Assembly (NCBI RefSeq): GCF_026343335.1
Contig: NZ_JAPELX010000001.1
Location: 930,001-994,000 of the forward strand
Direction of reading: 5' to 3'
Length of the DNA: 64,000 nucleotides
DNA from: Streptomyces sp. NBC_00078
GTDB lineage: Bacteria; Actinomycetota; Actinomycetes; Streptomycetales; Streptomycetaceae
Position 1 is the first letter of the stretch; each line of letters starts with the position of its first letter. Shown piece after piece: positions 31,029-40,902 of this stretch. The translations under genes and the position numbers were made by a program. The notes beneath the pieces were generated by a model. It saw nothing but the letters and a program-made list of their open reading frames with translations, did not search any database and was not told the origin of the DNA.

Positions 31029-32291
31029 CTACACCGTGTCGGCCGGTGCCGTGCTCGGCGTCTGCGTGCCCGTGCCGCCGAAGCGGATGCCCTTGGCCTC
31101 CTTGCCGACGGCGCTGAGGGCGATCACCACGGCCAGGGCGGGCACCACGGTCCACGTCATCGCCGCGGGATAGCCGTGACGGTCCGCGATGGCCTCCTGG
31201 AGCGGCAGGTTGAGGGCGGCGATCAGGTTGCCGAGCTGGTAGGTGACGCCCGGGTAGAAGCCCCGGATCGCGTCCGGGCTCATCTCTGTCAGATGTGCGG
31301 GAATGACGCCCCAGGCTCCCTGTACGCACACCTGCATCAGGAAGGCGGAGAGCATCAACCAGCCGACGGTGGTGGACAGCACGAAGAAGGGCACCACCGA
31401 CAGACCCCCCGCCGCCGCGAGCATGACCGTGCGGCGGCGCCCCAGCCTTTCGGAGAAGGCACCGAGCAGCGCGCCTCCGATCATGGCACCGATGTTGTAG
31501 ACCACCGCGATGGCGATGGCCGTGTCCGGGGAAAGGCCCAGGCCCTTCTTGACGAAGGTCGGATAGATGTCCTGGGTGCCGTGCGACATCCAGTTGAAGG
31601 CGGTCATCAGCGCCACCAGATACACGAAGCGCCGCAGCACGGCCGGGTTCCTGAACACCTGGTGGGCGGGAGTGCGGTTGAGCCCGACGCTCTTCTCCCA
31701 CACCTCGCTCTCCTCCACCCGGGTGCGCACCCACAGGGCGACCAGAGCGGGGACCAGACTGAAGGCGAACAACCCCCGCCAGCCGAAGGTGGGTTCGATG
31801 CCGAAGAAGGCCACAGCGGCGAGCAGATATCCCAGCGAATAGCCGCTCTGCAGCAGGCCCGACCAGAAGCCCCGCCGCTCAGCGGGAATCTTCTCCATCG
31901 CCAGCGCCGCCCCCAGGCCCCACTCGCCGCCCATGCCGATGCCGTACAGCAGACGAAGGACCAGCAGGACGGTGTAGTTGGGCGCGAAGGCGCACGCGAA
32001 GCCGACGATCGAGTAGAAGACCACGTCGACCATGAGCGGCAGCCGGCGGCCTCTGCGGTCCGCCCATATGCCGAAGAGCAGGGCACCGACCGGACGCATC
32101 ACCAGGGTCGCGGTGGTGAGGAAGGCCATGTCAGTGAGGGAGACATGGAAGTCGTCGGCTATCTCGCTGTAGACGAGAACCACCAGAAAATAGTCGAAGG
32201 CGTCCATCGCCCAGCCCAGATAGGCGGCGACGAAGGCGTTGCGCTGATCCTTGGTAAGACCTGTTGCCTGCTCTCGGACGGTCTTCAGCAT
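31029..32291 (-). CDS. MFS transporter, sialate/carboxylate:proton symporter-like
   Basis: The 420-residue protein has 12 predicted membrane helices and MFS signatures: GWAMDAFDYFLVVLVYSEIA in helix 1, WADRRGRRLPL after helix 2 and GEWGLGAALAMEKIP in helix 4 to 5. These match the NanT/JEN1/lactate-type symporters. GGGAGGG precedes the ATG by five bases. No catabolic genes are adjacent, so the substrate cannot be named; an organic acid is likely. Confidence 0.85.
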   Translation of the reverse strand: MLKTVREQATGLTKDQRNAFVAAYLGWAMDAFDYFLVVLVYSEIADDFHVSLTDMAFLTTATLVMRPVGALLFGIWADRRGRRLPLMVDVVFYSIVGFACAFAPNYTVLLVLRLLYGIGMGGEWGLGAALAMEKIPAERRGFWSGLLQSGYSLGYLLAAVAFFGIEPTFGWRGLFAFSLVPALVALWVRTRVEESEVWEKSVGLNRTPAHQVFRNPAVLRRFVYLVALMTAFNWMSHGTQDIYPTFVKKGLGLSPDTAIAIAVVYNIGAMIGGALLGAFSERLGRRRTVMLAAAGGLSVVPFFVLSTTVGWLMLSAFLMQVCVQGAWGVIPAHLTEMSPDAIRGFYPGVTYQLGNLIAALNLPLQEAIADRHGYPAAMTWTVVPALAVVIALSAVGKEAKGIRFGGTGTQTPSTAPADTV

Positions 32292-32599
32292 GCCGGCCCT
32301 CCCACGGTTCCGCGGGTGAGGCTAGGTCCGTGCGGCGAAGCGGACAACGCAAGGGCCGGCAAAACACGCGCCACAATTGCATAAAACCGACGCTCGGTTC
32401 ACAGGCCGGCCAGCAGCGCGGCCGGGTTGGGTGATCACCGCCGTCCCCGACGCGAGCGCGGAACGGGCCCCGGCCCTCGTGGACCACGAATTCGTCGCGC
32501 CCGCCCGCAGCCAACGCCCGACCCCCGAGGTGCTCGCCGCCCCAACGGTGCGAGCAGGCCTGCATCCGTGGTGAGATGCGCTTCCGCTGGGGCGGCCGA

Positions 32600-33039
32600 C
32601 TCGCTCTCCACATGGACCTCTGCCCGGTGCTCCTCGCCGGCTGCTGCTACGCCCAGTTCCGTCCGGCTCGGGGATCGTGCGCATCGTCCGCGCGGGCCAT
32701 CTCCCGCCCCTGCTGAGGCTGCCCGACGGACACACCAAGATCCCGGGGGTGCCCGTCGGCCCACTGCTCGGCATCGACGCGACGGCACGCTTCCCGGAGC
32801 CTGAGCTGCGTCTCGCTCCCGGGTCGGTCCTGGCCCTCTATACGGACAGGTCGATCGAGAGGCGCGACTCGGACATCCGCTCCGACGTCGAGCGACTCCA
32901 GGGGTCGCCGGCCCTGCTTGGCGGGGGCGGCCCGGACGATCTGGCCGACGGGCTGCTGCGGGACGTCTGCCACGCTTCCCCCGACAGGGCGGACGACATC
33001 GCGCTCCTGCTCACCGAGTACGCCCCGCCACGACGTTGA
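32600..33039 (+). pseudogene. Remnant of a SpoIIE/RsbU-type PP2C phosphatase, frameshifted
   Basis: The frame starting near 32612 encodes LALHMDLCPVLLAGCCYAQF, and the frame from about 32665 to 33039 encodes SGIVRIVRAGHLPPLL, GPLLGID, LALYTDRSIER and ADDIALLL. Joined by a one-base shift near 32660, these match the C-terminal half of SpoIIE-family phosphatases. The N-terminal half is missing, and the metal-site motif YTDG reads YTDR. The fragment is very probably non-functional. Confidence 0.75.
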
Positions 33040-33059
33040 CCAGTCCCTGCGGCCAACTG

Positions 33060-34220
33060 TCACGTGCCCCAGATCTTCCGGTACGCCTCCCGGTATCCCG
33101 CCGGATCCCAGGTCGTGGCGCCGTGGCTGTTGTCGGCCGTGCTGATGTGGACAGGGGCCACATACCCGCTGGCCGGCCGGCCGGAGAAGGCGCGATTGAA
33201 CTCGTCGACGATCTGCCAGCCCTGCAGGGACAGCGGCTCCGGCACGGTGGCCGCCTGGTACTCCTTGCTGTTGATGCGCTGGAAGGCGGAGGGGTCGCCG
33301 TCACCGGCGCCGATGTTGAAGGGCGGGCCGGACCCCTTCTTGCCGGCCGCGCGGAACGCCGGGGCCGCATCGGCGAAGTACAGGTCGTTGATGGCGACGG
33401 AGTGGGTCCACCTCCCCTGGAAGCGGGAGAGCAGCGAGGAGATCTCCCGGGGCGTGCGGCTGCCGGCATCCGGGATCGGGATGTTCTCGTACGCCAGCAG
33501 CTCTACGCCCGCGCAGGTGGCCAGCTCCTTCCTGATCAGGTCGGACTTGTGCTTGGCGAAGGGGATCGAGGCATCGGTGAAGACCACGGCCCCGGCTGTG
33601 CCGTCGGAGCTCGCGATGACCCACTGCGCACTGGCTCTGGCCACGTCCTCGACTTTGGTGGTGACGTTGGTGAAGAGCCTGGGGCGCCGGCTGGGGCCGG
33701 GGGAAGCGACCGCGTGCCAGCCGATGAGCGGGATGCCTGCCGCGTTCGCACGCGCCACCTGCTGCGAGGTCGAGCCCGGGTCGAAGCCTCCGATGACGAT
33801 GCCCGAGGGTCTGACGTCCACGGCCTCGCTCATCGCGGCCTGGATGCCGGCGGGGGTGCCGCCACCGTCGATCACCCGGACGTGCCAGCCGATGACGCGC
33901 GCGGCTTGCCGCACGCTGTCCGCGGCGCCCGCGACTCCGGGATTGGTCATGGTCTGGGCGACGTAGACGATGGTCTTGCCGGCCACCGCGGTGGGACCGC
34001 TGGTCGGTCCGTTCCAGGGGAAGTCGGTCCGCTCCGCCCGGCTGACGGCGGCCTCGGCCCTGCTCTGGGCCGCGGGGCAGCCGCTCGGACCCGAGGTGGA
34101 GTGCGCCGGGCCGCTCGACGAGCCGCGTTCACAGCCCGCCAGCACGAAGACCGCGACCACCAGGACGGTGGCAGTGGACCGCGCGTTGCGGACGCTGGGG
34201 GTGTTGCGGTTGCGGTGCAC
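33060..34220 (-). CDS. Sugar-type ABC transporter substrate-binding lipoprotein
   Basis: The 386-residue protein has a lipoprotein signal ending in VFVLAGC and a periplasmic-binding-protein type 1 domain (KTIVYVAQTMTNPGVAGAADSVRQAARVIGW, then DVRPSGIVIGGFDPGS). It would deliver a sugar or similar ligand to the permease and ATPase encoded just upstream. GTG at 34220 has AAGGAG five bases before it. The ligand cannot be inferred. Placing the binding protein last, after ATPase and permease, is less common than binding protein first. Confidence 0.88.
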   Translation of the reverse strand: MHRNRNTPSVRNARSTATVLVVAVFVLAGCERGSSSGPAHSTSGPSGCPAAQSRAEAAVSRAERTDFPWNGPTSGPTAVAGKTIVYVAQTMTNPGVAGAADSVRQAARVIGWHVRVIDGGGTPAGIQAAMSEAVDVRPSGIVIGGFDPGSTSQQVARANAAGIPLIGWHAVASPGPSRRPRLFTNVTTKVEDVARASAQWVIASSDGTAGAVVFTDASIPFAKHKSDLIRKELATCAGVELLAYENIPIPDAGSRTPREISSLLSRFQGRWTHSVAINDLYFADAAPAFRAAGKKGSGPPFNIGAGDGDPSAFQRINSKEYQAATVPEPLSLQGWQIVDEFNRAFSGRPASGYVAPVHISTADNSHGATTWDPAGYREAYRKIWGT

Positions 34221-34276
34221 GGAAGCTCCTTGCGGAGGATGCCGCCCGGGCACTCTGGCGGTGTCCGCGGCGTGGG

Positions 34277-35383
34277 TCATGGAGGGCTGCCCGGCGTGCC
34301 GTCGTCCTGTGTCACGGCGGGCGAATCGCGGGCCACGACCGCGCCGGTGCGCAGTCGGCGACGAGCGGAGTAGCCGGCCAGTCCGACGGCGAGGAGCAGG
34401 GTGCCGCCGTAGAACAACGGGACGGTCCAGAAATCGCCGCCCATCTGGGCGATGCCGGTGAGGCCGACGGCGAGGACGGCGATGGCGACGAGGGTGCCCA
34501 GGGCGTTGGGGCGCCCGGGTGTGATGGCGGTGGAGCCGAGGAGGGCCCCGACGAACGCGGGCAGCAGGTAGTCGAGGCCGACGCTGGGATTGCCGATCTG
34601 CTGCTGGGCCGCGAGCAGCACTCCGTCGAAGCCGACGATCAGTCCCGACGCGGCGAAGGCGTAGACGGTGTACTTGCGGGTCGGGATGCCGACCAGTTCG
34701 GCGGCGCGCGGGTTCGACCCGACGACGTGCAGGTACCTGCCGAGCGGCAGCCGCTCCAGAACCACCCAGAGGGCGACCGCGAGCGCGAGCACGTAAAAGG
34801 CGGGAACCGGCAGGCCGAGGAACGTCGAGGCGTAGATGTCGGTGAAGGCGGCCGGGAGGCCTTGCGGGCCGGGGACGATCCGGCTGCCGCCGGTGACCCA
34901 TCCGGTCACCGCGTACATCATGCTGCCGGTTCCGAGCGTGGCGATGAACGAGTCGATCCGTCCGAATTCGACGACGACACCGTTGAGGACGCCCACGACA
35001 CCCCCTCCGGCGATCACCGTGAGGCAGGCGAGCGGCCAGGGCCACCCGTCGCCCACGATGAGCTGCATCACCATGACGTGCGCCAGGCCGAGACCGTAGC
35101 CGATGGAGAGGTCGAACGCGCCGGTCACGATGGGGACCATCGCGGCGAGTGCGAGGACGGCCGGGATCGACTGGTTGGACAGGATCGAGTCGACGGTGTC
35201 CCGGGTGGGAAACGTACGCGGCAGGGTGAGGGAGAAGACCAGGAAGAGCAGGGCGGTGAGGGTCAGGAGGCCGTAGGCGCCGATGAGTTGCCCGCCACGG
35301 CCGTGCAGTCGGGTGAGTCGCCTCGGTGGGCCCGAGCGACGCGGTCGTGGCGGGGGCGCAGCCGGAGTCGGGGAGCCGGTCAC
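34277..35383 (-). CDS. Sugar-type ABC transporter permease (RbsC-like)
   Basis: The 368-residue membrane protein of the RbsC/BPD_transp_2 family has about 8-10 helices and the typical segments GAFDLSIGYGLGLAHVM, GRIDSFIATLGTGSMMYAV and GSNPRAAELVGIPTRKYTVYAFA. GTG at 35383 overlaps the ATPase stop (GTGA). A single permease gene implies a homodimer. Confidence 0.9.
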   Translation of the reverse strand: MTGSPTPAAPPPRPRRSGPPRRLTRLHGRGGQLIGAYGLLTLTALLFLVFSLTLPRTFPTRDTVDSILSNQSIPAVLALAAMVPIVTGAFDLSIGYGLGLAHVMVMQLIVGDGWPWPLACLTVIAGGGVVGVLNGVVVEFGRIDSFIATLGTGSMMYAVTGWVTGGSRIVPGPQGLPAAFTDIYASTFLGLPVPAFYVLALAVALWVVLERLPLGRYLHVVGSNPRAAELVGIPTRKYTVYAFAASGLIVGFDGVLLAAQQQIGNPSVGLDYLLPAFVGALLGSTAITPGRPNALGTLVAIAVLAVGLTGIAQMGGDFWTVPLFYGGTLLLAVGLAGYSARRRLRTGAVVARDSPAVTQDDGTPGSPP

Positions 35384-36927
35384 GTATTCGCCGCGGTTCC
35401 GGAGGAGGGCAGGGCCGACGCCGCCCGCGTGAGCTCGGTGACCGTGAGGGCCGGGCCGGTCAGCTCGGTCGTCACGGATCCGCGGACGAAGACCAGGGCG
35501 CGCCGGCACACGCCCGCGACCTCCTCGAAGTCGCTGGAGATGAGGAGGACCGCGAGGCCGGCGGCGAGCGCCTCGTCGAGCAGGCGGTGGATCGCGGCTT
35601 TGGCACCGATGTCCACGCTCGCCGTCGGTTCCTCGAGGATCAGCAGGCGCAGGGCCGGCCGCAGCCACCGGCCGATCATGACCTTCTGCTGGTTCCCCCC
35701 GGACAGGGTGGCGATGGCGGCCTCGCTGTCGTGGGGACGCACCGAGAACCGTTCGATCAGGGTGCCGGCCTCGGCGCGTTCGCGGCGGGGGCTGATCCAG
35801 CACAGTGCCGACATGCCTCCCGCCCGGGGATTGGCCAGGAGGTTCTCCCGTACGGTCAGCTCGGCGAGGCAACCCTCCCGCTGTCGGTCACCTGGTACGA
35901 GGGCGACACCCCGTCCGACGGCGTCCGCGACCGTACGGGGATGGTACGGGCGACCGCCGAGAAGGACCCGTCCGCCGAGGAGGGGACGGGCGCCCGCGAG
36001 GGCTCGGGCGAGGCCGATGTGTCCGGCGCCCGTGAGGCCGACCAGGCCGAGGACTTCCCCCTGCCTGAGCTCCAGACTGACCGGTCCCGCGTCGGAGGTG
36101 CGCACTCCGTCCAGGGTCAGGATGGCCGGGCCGCCGGCCGGGGTGGTGGCGGGGCGGTGATCGGTCGGCCCCTCGCCGGTGATGGCGCGCACCAGGCGGG
36201 CAGGAGTGTGGCTCTCCGGCGAGCCGTGGCTGACCAGGCGTCCGTCGCGCAGCACGGCGAAGGTGTCGGCGACCTCGTACACCTCGTCCAGGCGATGGGT
36301 GACGTAGAGGATGCCGTGCCCCCGGTCACGCAGGGTGTGCAGCACCTGGAACAGCCGGGTGCAGTCCGCGGCGGGCAGGCGGGCGGTCGGCTCGTCGAGG
36401 ACGATGAGTCTCGCCCGTGCCGCCAGGGCTCGTGCGACGGCGACAAGCGAACGCTCAGCCGGGGCGAGGTGGGAGATCGGCGTGTCGGGGTCGAGATGTC
36501 CGGCGACGACCCGCAGGGCCTCGGTGCAGTGTTCTCGGGTGAGCCGCCAGGAGATCAGTCCGGCGCGGCGCGGATACCCGGTGCTCAGAGCGATGTTCTC
36601 GGCTACCGTCATCCACTCCACCAGGCCGAGATCCTGATGGATGAAGGACATGTGCCGGGAAGCGGCGTGACTCCCGAGCGGTTGCCCGGCCACGGTGACA
36701 TGCCCCGAGTCGGCGTGGTGGACGCCGGCGAGCACCTTGATGAGCGTGGACTTCCCGGCTCCGTTGGGACCGAGGAGGGCGAGGACGCTGCCGGCGTGGA
36801 CATCGAGGTCGACCCCGGCGAGCGCGAGGGTTCCCCCGAAGCGCTTGACAAGTCCGCGGACACGGACCAGAGGTTCCGCCCCGAAGGGCGGGACCGCATG
36901 CGCGGAGGTGTCGTGAGCCTCGTGCAC
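35380..36927 (-). CDS. Sugar-type ABC transporter ATPase with two nucleotide-binding domains
   Basis: The 515-residue RbsA/MglA-like protein has two ATPase halves. The first has a good Walker A (GPNGAGKST) and Walker B (LIVLDEPTA), but its signature region reads LAPAERSLVAVARAL. The second has the family-typical degenerate Walker A (GLTGAGHIGLARALAG) and an intact signature (LSGGNQQKV). GTG at 36927 is favoured by GGAG six bases upstream; ATGs further upstream to 37011 are possible. It is the first gene of the three-gene importer operon. Confidence 0.9.
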   Translation of the reverse strand: MHEAHDTSAHAVPPFGAEPLVRVRGLVKRFGGTLALAGVDLDVHAGSVLALLGPNGAGKSTLIKVLAGVHHADSGHVTVAGQPLGSHAASRHMSFIHQDLGLVEWMTVAENIALSTGYPRRAGLISWRLTREHCTEALRVVAGHLDPDTPISHLAPAERSLVAVARALAARARLIVLDEPTARLPAADCTRLFQVLHTLRDRGHGILYVTHRLDEVYEVADTFAVLRDGRLVSHGSPESHTPARLVRAITGEGPTDHRPATTPAGGPAILTLDGVRTSDAGPVSLELRQGEVLGLVGLTGAGHIGLARALAGARPLLGGRVLLGGRPYHPRTVADAVGRGVALVPGDRQREGCLAELTVRENLLANPRAGGMSALCWISPRRERAEAGTLIERFSVRPHDSEAAIATLSGGNQQKVMIGRWLRPALRLLILEEPTASVDIGAKAAIHRLLDEALAAGLAVLLISSDFEEVAGVCRRALVFVRGSVTTELTGPALTVTELTRAASALPSSGTAANT

Positions 36928-37063
36928 GAACCTCTCCGGGGTTGGACCTGTCGGGTTCTTCCCGATGCACATCAGTGACATTAGCGGCACATGTAGCATA
37001 TTTTCGGACATCCGGCCGCTCTCTGTGACCCCAACGGAGCAGAGAATCGCCGGGGTCGGCGCC

Positions 37064-39952
37064 TCAGGGCCCCCCGAGCCCGCATTCGGCCCAGATGACC
37101 TTGCCCTGCTGGGTGTAGCGCGTGCCCCAGCTCTGCGTCAGCTGCGCGACGAGGAACAGGCCGCGGCCGCCCTCGTCGGTACCGGCCGCTCGGCGCAGGC
37201 GCGGGGCGGTGTTGCTGGTGTCGGAGACCTCGCAGATCAGGGTGCGGTCGTGGAGCAGCCGTACCCGGATGGGCCCTGCGCCGTGGCGGATGGCGTTCGT
37301 GACCAGCTCGCTGAGCACCAGTTCGACGGCGAACGCGGCCTCGTCGAGTCCCCAGTCGGTCAGTTGCCGGGTGGCGGAGGCGCGCACCTCGCTGACCAGG
37401 GCCGGATCCGCGGGCAGATCCCAGGTGGCGATCCGCCGGGGATCCAGGGCACGGGTGCGGGCGACGAGCAGGGCGATGTCGTCGCAGGGGTGGGCCGGGG
37501 CCACCGTGTCGAGTACCGCCTCGCAGGTCTCGTCGGGCGTGCCGTTCGCTTGGGCCAGCGTGGCGCGCAGCTGATCGAGGACCACGTCGACGTCGCGGTG
37601 ACGGTCCTCGATGAGCCCGTCGGTGTAGAGAACCACCTGGCTGTTCTCAGGGAGGTCGAGCTCGGCGGCTTCGAACGGCAGACCGCCGAGGCCGAGCGGG
37701 GGTCCGGCGGGCAGGTCGGGGAACCACACGGTGCCGTCGGGGCGGACCAGAGCGGGCGGGGGATGCCCGGCGCGGGCCATGGTGCACTGCTGTGTCGTCG
37801 GGTCGTAGATGGCGTAGAGACAGGTCGCGCCGATGATGCCTGCGTCCACGGCGCCGGGGTCCTCCCGGTCCAGGCGTCCCACGAGTTTGTCGAGGTGGGT
37901 GAGGACCTCGTCCGGGGGGAAGTCGAGTTCGGCGAAACTGCGGGCGGCCGTGCGCAGCCGCCCCATGGTGGCGGCGGAGAGCATGCCGTGGCCGACGACG
38001 TCGCCGACGAAGAGCCCGATGCGGCTGCCGGACAGGGGTATGACGTCGTACCAGTCCCCTCCCACGTCGGATTCGGCGGGCAGGTAGCGATGGGCGACCT
38101 CGACGGCGTCCTGGTCCGGCACACCGTGCGGGAGCAGGCTGCGCTGCAGAGCCAGGACCATGGCGCGTTCGCGCGTGTAGCGCCGGGCGTTGTCGATGGA
38201 CAGTGCGGCACGGGCGGCCAGTTCCTGGGCCAGCGACCGGTCGTCGTCCCCGAACGGTGGCGAGTCCTGCGCGCGGTAGAAGCCGACCACGCCCAGGACT
38301 GCGCCGCGGGCGACCAGGGGTACCGCGATGAGGGAGTGGACGTGGCTCAGCAGCTGTGCGGAGTGCTCAGGGTCCTGCGCGAACCAGCCCGCGGCAGCCT
38401 TCAGGTCCGGTTCCAGCACTGCCCGGCCGCTTGTCAGACACCGCGACTGCGGCATCGCCGGACCGTAGTCGACCCGCTTGCCGGCCGGGTGGAAGGGGCA
38501 GTCGTCATAGATGCCGTGGACCACCGTACGTCGCAGGTCACTGCGGGGATCGGCGGACTCCTCGCCGCGGAGCACGGCCTCCGGCAGGTCGACGGTGACG
38601 AAGTCGGCCAGTTGCGGCACCGCCGACTCGGCGAGCTCCCGGGCAGTACTGCGCACATCCAGGGTGGTGCCTATGCGGACGCCGGCCTCGGACAACAGTT
38701 CCAGGCGGCGGCGCGCGGCCAGGGCGTAGGTCCCCACGTGCGGCTCCCCCACCATCATGAGCCCTCTCGCCGGGGGCGGGGAGTCGGAGTGCTCGTCCGT
38801 CGTGCCGTCGGCGGCCGAGACAGGCTCGACGCCCACGGCGACAGGACCGTGCTCCGTGCCGGGAAGGTGCTCCGACGGTGGGGTGACGCGGAGCTGCCCG
38901 GGCGCCACGTCGAAAACGGCCCCGGAGAACGTGAGGGAGGTGGCGACGGCAAGCTCGGCAGGGAGGCCCGGCGGCTCGTGGACCTGATGCGGGAAGGCGA
39001 GGGGCTCGCGCGGTGAGGGGCCGGGGACAACGGCCTCGATGGCGAAGCCCTCCACTCCGGAGGCACTCGTCATCGGCCGGCTCACGAGCGTGACCCGACG
39101 GCCGTCGGACAGGGGAACGTCGACACAGGCCCGCTGCGCGCAGGCGATCAGCCCGGCGGCCTTCTCCATGAGGATCGCCCGGTCGCGGGGGCTCATCTCC
39201 ACGGCCAGTTCCCGCACCCCTGTGCGGTGCCGAAAACCTGCGGCGGCCTCGGCTCCGCTGTCCAGGTACGCCCGCAGCAGAGCGCGCTCACGCGAGGAAC
39301 TCTGCCCCAGCAGCCGCCGCTCGATGGCCTCGGCCGCCTTGCGTATCACGGTGTCCAGCGCCGGGTCCTCGGCGCTGCGTGGATAGCCGAAGCACAGGAC
39401 GCCCTCGATGCGGCCGCTGAGCGGGTCGCGGACGGGGAGCGCGCGGCAGGCACTGCCCTGGGAGCGCTCGGCGAAGTGCTCGGCACCGTAGACCCGGATG
39501 GGTTGGCGCTCGGCCAGGGCGAGACCGATGCCGTTGGTGCCTGCGACCTTCTCGGCGAACACGAACCCGGGGACACTCTGGATGGCCGGGAGAATTCTGG
39601 CCAGCGACGCTTCTCCGAAGCGCCGCAGGAGAACCGTCCCGCTCGCATCGGCGACGGAGATGTTCATCGCGCTGCCGGCGAACGTGGCCTGCAGCCGGTC
39701 GAGCACCGGAGCGGCCGCGCGGACGATCCGTCCTTCCGGTTCGAAGTCCTCCCGGAAGGGAAGGTCGGACTGGTCCGCCGACAGCCCCAGGGTCCGGCAG
39801 CGCCGCCAGGAATCCAGGATCGACGTGCGCACACCCGTCTCCACCTGCTCACCCTGCAGGAACCGCTCACGGAAACTGGCGGGCCCCGTGCCGCCTGGCG
39901 CACGCCCCGTCAGTATCGGATCTTCGCCGGCCCCAACCACGCTCCGCCTCAC
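37064..39952 (-). CDS. GAF / SpoIIE phosphatase / HATPase regulatory protein, 962 aa
   Basis: This large soluble signalling protein has, in order: an AcoR-like N-terminus (SILDSWRRCRTLGL) with a GAF sensor (about 80-215), a second GAF domain (about 415-590), a PP2C/SpoIIE phosphatase (about 600-825; DVGGDWYDVIPL, FVGDVVGHG, LYTDGLIED, CDDIALLVA) and a C-terminal RsbW-like ATPase (about 840-955; ELVTNAIRHG, GGRGLFLV). It therefore combines an RsbU-type phosphatase and an RsbW-type kinase in one chain, acting on an unknown anti-sigma antagonist encoded elsewhere. GTG at 39952 has GAAGG five bases upstream. Confidence 0.92.
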   Translation of the reverse strand: MRRSVVGAGEDPILTGRAPGGTGPASFRERFLQGEQVETGVRTSILDSWRRCRTLGLSADQSDLPFREDFEPEGRIVRAAAPVLDRLQATFAGSAMNISVADASGTVLLRRFGEASLARILPAIQSVPGFVFAEKVAGTNGIGLALAERQPIRVYGAEHFAERSQGSACRALPVRDPLSGRIEGVLCFGYPRSAEDPALDTVIRKAAEAIERRLLGQSSSRERALLRAYLDSGAEAAAGFRHRTGVRELAVEMSPRDRAILMEKAAGLIACAQRACVDVPLSDGRRVTLVSRPMTSASGVEGFAIEAVVPGPSPREPLAFPHQVHEPPGLPAELAVATSLTFSGAVFDVAPGQLRVTPPSEHLPGTEHGPVAVGVEPVSAADGTTDEHSDSPPPARGLMMVGEPHVGTYALAARRRLELLSEAGVRIGTTLDVRSTARELAESAVPQLADFVTVDLPEAVLRGEESADPRSDLRRTVVHGIYDDCPFHPAGKRVDYGPAMPQSRCLTSGRAVLEPDLKAAAGWFAQDPEHSAQLLSHVHSLIAVPLVARGAVLGVVGFYRAQDSPPFGDDDRSLAQELAARAALSIDNARRYTRERAMVLALQRSLLPHGVPDQDAVEVAHRYLPAESDVGGDWYDVIPLSGSRIGLFVGDVVGHGMLSAATMGRLRTAARSFAELDFPPDEVLTHLDKLVGRLDREDPGAVDAGIIGATCLYAIYDPTTQQCTMARAGHPPPALVRPDGTVWFPDLPAGPPLGLGGLPFEAAELDLPENSQVVLYTDGLIEDRHRDVDVVLDQLRATLAQANGTPDETCEAVLDTVAPAHPCDDIALLVARTRALDPRRIATWDLPADPALVSEVRASATRQLTDWGLDEAAFAVELVLSELVTNAIRHGAGPIRVRLLHDRTLICEVSDTSNTAPRLRRAAGTDEGGRGLFLVAQLTQSWGTRYTQQGKVIWAECGLGGP

Positions 39953-40268
39953 TCGCGCCTTCGACAGTCAACCCTTCCAAATGTCTGATATGGACGAGGA
40001 TACGGGTATTGGAGGCGCGAGTCACCGTCCACAAGGCCCCTCACACAGGGTGACCGGACCGGATCGGTGTCACAGGACCGCGACCGGGGAGGTTGTCCAG
40101 CAGTGGCATCCCCATCGCAGCCACAGCCAGGGCGTGGACCGGCGAGTGCACGCTGTCCACTGCTGTGGCGCGTCCGGATCGGCAGCGCATCCCTGGGCGC
40201 TTGTTGTCCAGGGTTAAGGCTGGGCTCCGGTACGGAGGAAATGAGTCGCCCGGAGACCGAGGCTGCAG
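39953..40268. other. Intergenic region, no gene seen
   Basis: The 316 bases between the start of the GAF/SpoIIE gene and the stop of the YjbQ gene should hold the promoter of the former. I see no convincing open frame with a ribosome binding site, no hairpin with a U-run and no clear palindrome. Confidence 0.4.
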
Positions 40269-40697
40269 TCAGGAGCCCGCAAGAAACGAGAAACGCACCT
40301 TCCGCTCCGCATTGTCCCTGTTCGTATCCACCAGACAGACCGACTGCCAGGTCCCCAACTCCAGCCTCCCGTCCAGCACCGGCAGCGTCGCATGGGGCGG
40401 GACGAAGGCCGGGAGGACGTGGTCGCGGCCGTGGCCGGGACTGCCGTGGCGGTGTTGCCAGCGGTCGTCCGCGGGGAGGAGCGAGTGGAGCGCGGCGAGC
40501 AGGTCGTCGTCACTGCCGGAGCCCGTTTCGATGATCGCGATTCCGGCGGTGGCGTGGGGGACGAAGACATTGAGGAGGCCGTCACGGCCGGCGGCCGCCT
40601 CCCGCAGGAAGGCCTCGCAGTCACGGGTCAGGTCGATGACCCTCTCCGTGGAGCCGGTGGCGACGTTCAGCACTCGGGTGGTGAAGGCATCTGGCAT
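40269..40697 (-). CDS. YjbQ/UPF0047 family protein
   Basis: The 142-residue protein shows the family signature VPHATAGIAIIETGSGSDDD and the conserved histidines in WQHRHGSPGHGRDHVLPAF, then LELGTWQSVCLVDTNRD. Members form trimers; E. coli YjbQ has weak thiamine-phosphate synthase activity, but the true role is unclear. ATG at 40697 gives the usual family length; upstream in-frame codons belong to the divergent region. Confidence 0.9.
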   Translation of the reverse strand: MPDAFTTRVLNVATGSTERVIDLTRDCEAFLREAAAGRDGLLNVFVPHATAGIAIIETGSGSDDDLLAALHSLLPADDRWQHRHGSPGHGRDHVLPAFVPPHATLPVLDGRLELGTWQSVCLVDTNRDNAERKVRFSFLAGS

Positions 40698-40902
40698 GCC
40701 CCCATCCTGGCCCATGGCCCGGGCTTCGCAGCTCGACGCCGCCTCACCTGCCGATACGAGTGGTCCGCTTGACGACACGCCACGGACCGCGCATCGACGG
40801 CCTGGCCACTCTCGCCGTCCTCGGCATCGTCCGGCTCGCCCCCGTCCTCGCCCTGGTCTTCGCCTCGGGAAGATCCACGACCTGGACGCGGTTAGTAGAA
40901 AC

